Shown here in pieces: positions 61,729-64,000 of a stretch of 64,000 nucleotides of DNA; the first letter of the stretch is position 1, and each line of letters starts with the position of its first letter. This DNA is from Amblyomma americanum (taxonomy: Eukaryota; Arthropoda; Arachnida; Ixodida; Ixodidae). The stretch covers positions 113,880,672 through 113,944,671 of the forward strand of contig NC_135497.1 of assembly GCF_052857255.1 (NCBI RefSeq), in the 5' to 3' direction. The position numbers and the translations under genes were made by a program. The notes beneath the pieces are model-generated. The model was given only the letters and a program-made list of their open reading frames with translations. It made no database searches and was not told the DNA's origin.

Positions 61729-62339
61729 TCACTCCATAAATAGAACAGAACTAGCAGAACTGTAAAATTTGTTCAATAAGCCTAAGGTAAATGCCGCTGG
61801 GGAGTGTAATATAAAACGAGCATGCTCTAAGTAACGCTGGAAGCCTAAAAAACGGCAAGGAGAAAATTAGGCATGCACAAAATCAAATTTACGCACTAAG
61901 AGACAAGGAAGGCAATGTCCTTATCAGTACGGATAAGATCGTTAAACAGCTCAAAAATTCTATATTGATGTGTGCAGTATCCAAAATAATCATGATAACA
62001 GTGCCAGTGATCATGGTGCTGTGGAGTGAACTGTCCGGGGAATGACGAGAGAGGAACAATGGGAAGGCTTATAGGCAATGCAAAGGGGAAAGGTGAGAAT
62101 CAAGTAACTGCATACCTGCTGAAGGATGGCGTGGACACTATACCCTATAAAAATTTGTCACCCTGTGCACGCTATGTTTCATGACATCGAGCGTACCGGA
62201 AGGTAAAACAATGCTATACCTTAGGTTAATTAATGAGAAAGGGGATATATGTTGAATGCTCAAAAAATTTGCGGGCCGGTAAGCTTACTTTGCGTTGCTA
62301 CCAAGGCATATTTGTTAAGTTATACAGCCTATAGAATCA

Positions 62340-62870
62340 AAGCACCTCAGATTTCACTCCACCAAGGGAACAGCTGGGCAGGCTTTCGAGAAGGGTACTC
62401 GAGATCAGAATGTTCACACAATCAACCAGGTTAAAGAGAAAAAACTACGAATATAACCTGCCCCTATATATTTCCTCCGCAGATGAAGAAAAGGCATTTG
62501 ATTCAGTCTCAGTCAGTTAACACAACAGACACGCAGGCATTGCGTAACCAGGGCGTGGATGAGGAATATGTAAATGTACTACAACAAATATGTTGAGTCT
62601 GCACTGCGACCAAAGTCCTTCACAGGAAAATTGATAAAATACCAACCTGGAACGCTGTCAGGCCAGGTGACACAATATCTCCGCTGCTGTGCAGCGCATT
62701 TTTAGAAGAGGTATTTTGAATGTTCGATTTTGACGAGTTTGTAATAAAGGTTGATGGAGAGCACCTTAGTGACCTCCATTTTTGGTGATAACATTGCCTT
62801 GATAAGTAACTTAGGGGCGAACTGCAGAACATGATTGAGGCCTAAACACTCGGAGCAGAACGGTGGGACT
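62340..62870 (+). pseudogene. Reverse transcriptase fragment of the RTE LINE
   Basis: Fragments in several frames match RTE RT blocks: AGFREGYSRSE, ALRNQGVDEEYVNVLQQI, RPGDTISPLLCSAFLEEVF, VIKVDGEHLSDLHF followed by a broken active site (GDNIALIS in another frame), and ELQNMIE. At least five frame changes or stops lie between them. FADD is not preserved. Confidence 0.65.
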
Positions 62871-63211
62871 AAAAAATAACATGAAGAAAACTAAATGGAA
62901 GAGGTTGAGTTAATAGCTTTGGGAGGAAACAACACCTTGTGATAAGCCGCGAGATGTCAAAAAAAGTAAAGGAATACACCTAACTAGGGCAAGTAGTGAC
63001 CGCGAGGAAGGACCATAAGAGTGAAATCGCTGAAACAAAGATGTGCATTTGGGACGTACTCTAAGTTCATATTGACAAAGTGTACCGGCGTGGAAAACGG
63101 GGACAAGACGACGGAATAAAACACATGACAGGATCACGAACTGACCTACAACAACACCCTGCTAATCTCGGTTAATTAATAGCAGCTTACCTACGCCACA
63201 CCAGGGAATAG

Positions 63212-63875
63212 TATACCAGGTGTTTCGGGAAGGTATCACTAGTGTTTAAAAATAGGGTTTTTGAGGTAAACAGAAGCTTTTTCCGGCATAGTAACGCCAG
63301 TGTTGGCGGACGTCAAAAAACAGGCGAATCACCTTAACTGGCTATGTGATTTACTATATTCTAATAGTTAACTCTTAACTATTATCAATAGCCACCTGAT
63401 TGCAATTAGAGATTTGTAGCTGACAGTTAATAATAGCCATATCAGTTTTTAGAATTTCGAAAACGCCATTGCTCTCGCCGCTGTGACACGACAAAGTCTG
63501 GCTGCATCGTGCTAAAATACATGCACTTTCGAAAAGTATGCAACCAAAGCAACCCCTCCAGTGGTCGTAACTAGTCGAAATAGCCAAATTTTGCCGTGCC
63601 ACAGCGGCGAGAGTAATGGCGTTTTGGAAATTCTAAAACTAATATGGCTATTACTAACGGCCGGCTACAAATATCTAATTGTAATCAGGCGCCTATTGGC
63701 AATAGTTAAAAAGGTAACTATCAGAATTTAGTTAATCACTCAGCTAGTTAAGATGATTCGCCTGTTTTTTGGCTTCCGCCAACATTCATATTACTATGCC
63801 GCGAAATTGGTTTTCGTTACCTCAAGAACCTTATTTTTAAAAATTAGTGATCACCTTCCCGAAACACCTGGTATA
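63212..63875. mobile_element. Foldback MITE, family member C
   Basis: Its ends are TATACCAGGTGTTTCGGGAA and the exact reverse complement at 63856-63875, with strong inverted similarity continuing through both arms to the centre. TATA occurs at both tips, within TA-type target sequence. No coding potential was found. It splits the RTE LINE between the RT and the GAET block. Confidence 0.88.
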
Positions 63876-64000
63876 ATAGCTATATCTTGTCATGAATGGG
63901 GCTGAAACTTCGAGGCTGACGAAAAGGCTTGAAATTTAACTGCGGATAAAGTAGCCAGCTATGGAAAGGAAATGTACACCAATACACAGGATGGAGCATT

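Larger units (their letters stand above)
60992..64000 (+). mobile_element. Heavily decayed RTE-clade LINE, interrupted by foldback MITE C
   Basis: Plus-strand fragments follow RTE order: endonuclease (61.0-61.4 kb), RT (62.3-62.9 kb), then, after the MITE at 63212-63875, GAETSRLTK-like sequence near 63900. The last piece corresponds to the YGAETWRLTK block in the RTE fragment at 5.0 kb, so the clade is the same, although the two copies are independent. Frame changes and stops are numerous. The element continues past the window edge. Confidence 0.7.

Overview
This window looks like intergenic or accessory DNA from an arachnid genome, most likely a hard tick (Ixodida). Three things point there: tRNA-derived SINEs that resemble the tick Ruka type, several non-LTR retrotransposon families whose 3' ends look like those common in tick assemblies, and a high density of mutually nested transposons with no convincing multi-exon host gene. 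The species call is an inference from recognised repeat families, not from a search. There is no operon-like layout, no CRISPR array and no bacterial feature.

Layout. 1-2048 (minus): a ZMYM1/DUF4371-type hAT transposase-like gene, frameshifted and running off the left edge. 3.4-3.9 kb: a broken Arg/Glu/Lys-rich coding relic. 4.05-5.14 kb (minus): the 3' end of an RTE-clade LINE, split by a TTAA-flanked inverted-repeat MITE. 6.25-11.05 kb: a clear double nest. A 5'-truncated plus-strand LINE (RNase H and zinc knuckle) is split by a nearly full-length minus-strand LINE whose N-terminus carries a canonical 2A (StopGo) motif and whose 5' start region is duplicated. 12.5-13.8, 14.0-14.7 and 21.2-21.4 kb: further LINE relics. 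17.18-17.31 kb: a 128-bp palindrome with one mismatched pair. 20.26-20.78 kb: a MITE. 24.69-24.78 kb: an assembly gap, followed by another RNase H/zinc-knuckle LINE relic.

29.0-33.5 kb: a long (AT)n array, an imperfect hairpin and a very young tandem duplication of about 2.0 kb, each copy carrying the same SINE. 33.5-44.9 kb: mostly unrecognised, with several CpG-rich blocks, long G homopolymers and one pogo-like MITE. 44.9-47.4 kb: a Penelope-like element interrupted by a mariner whose third catalytic Asp is Tyr. 47.7-52.8 and 63.2-63.9 kb: three members of one foldback MITE family; one contains a retrotransposon tail and one sits inside an RTE LINE. 48.6 and 57.1 kb: tRNA-derived SINEs. 57.6-58.8 kb: LINE relics. 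61.0-64.0 kb: a heavily decayed RTE LINE.

Almost every recognisable coding segment is mobile-element derived and carries at least one inactivating change. The most notable biology is the 2A-bearing LINE with a duplicated 5' start region. The mixed orientation and nesting also make the window a plausible source of small RNAs, which cannot be decided from sequence alone.
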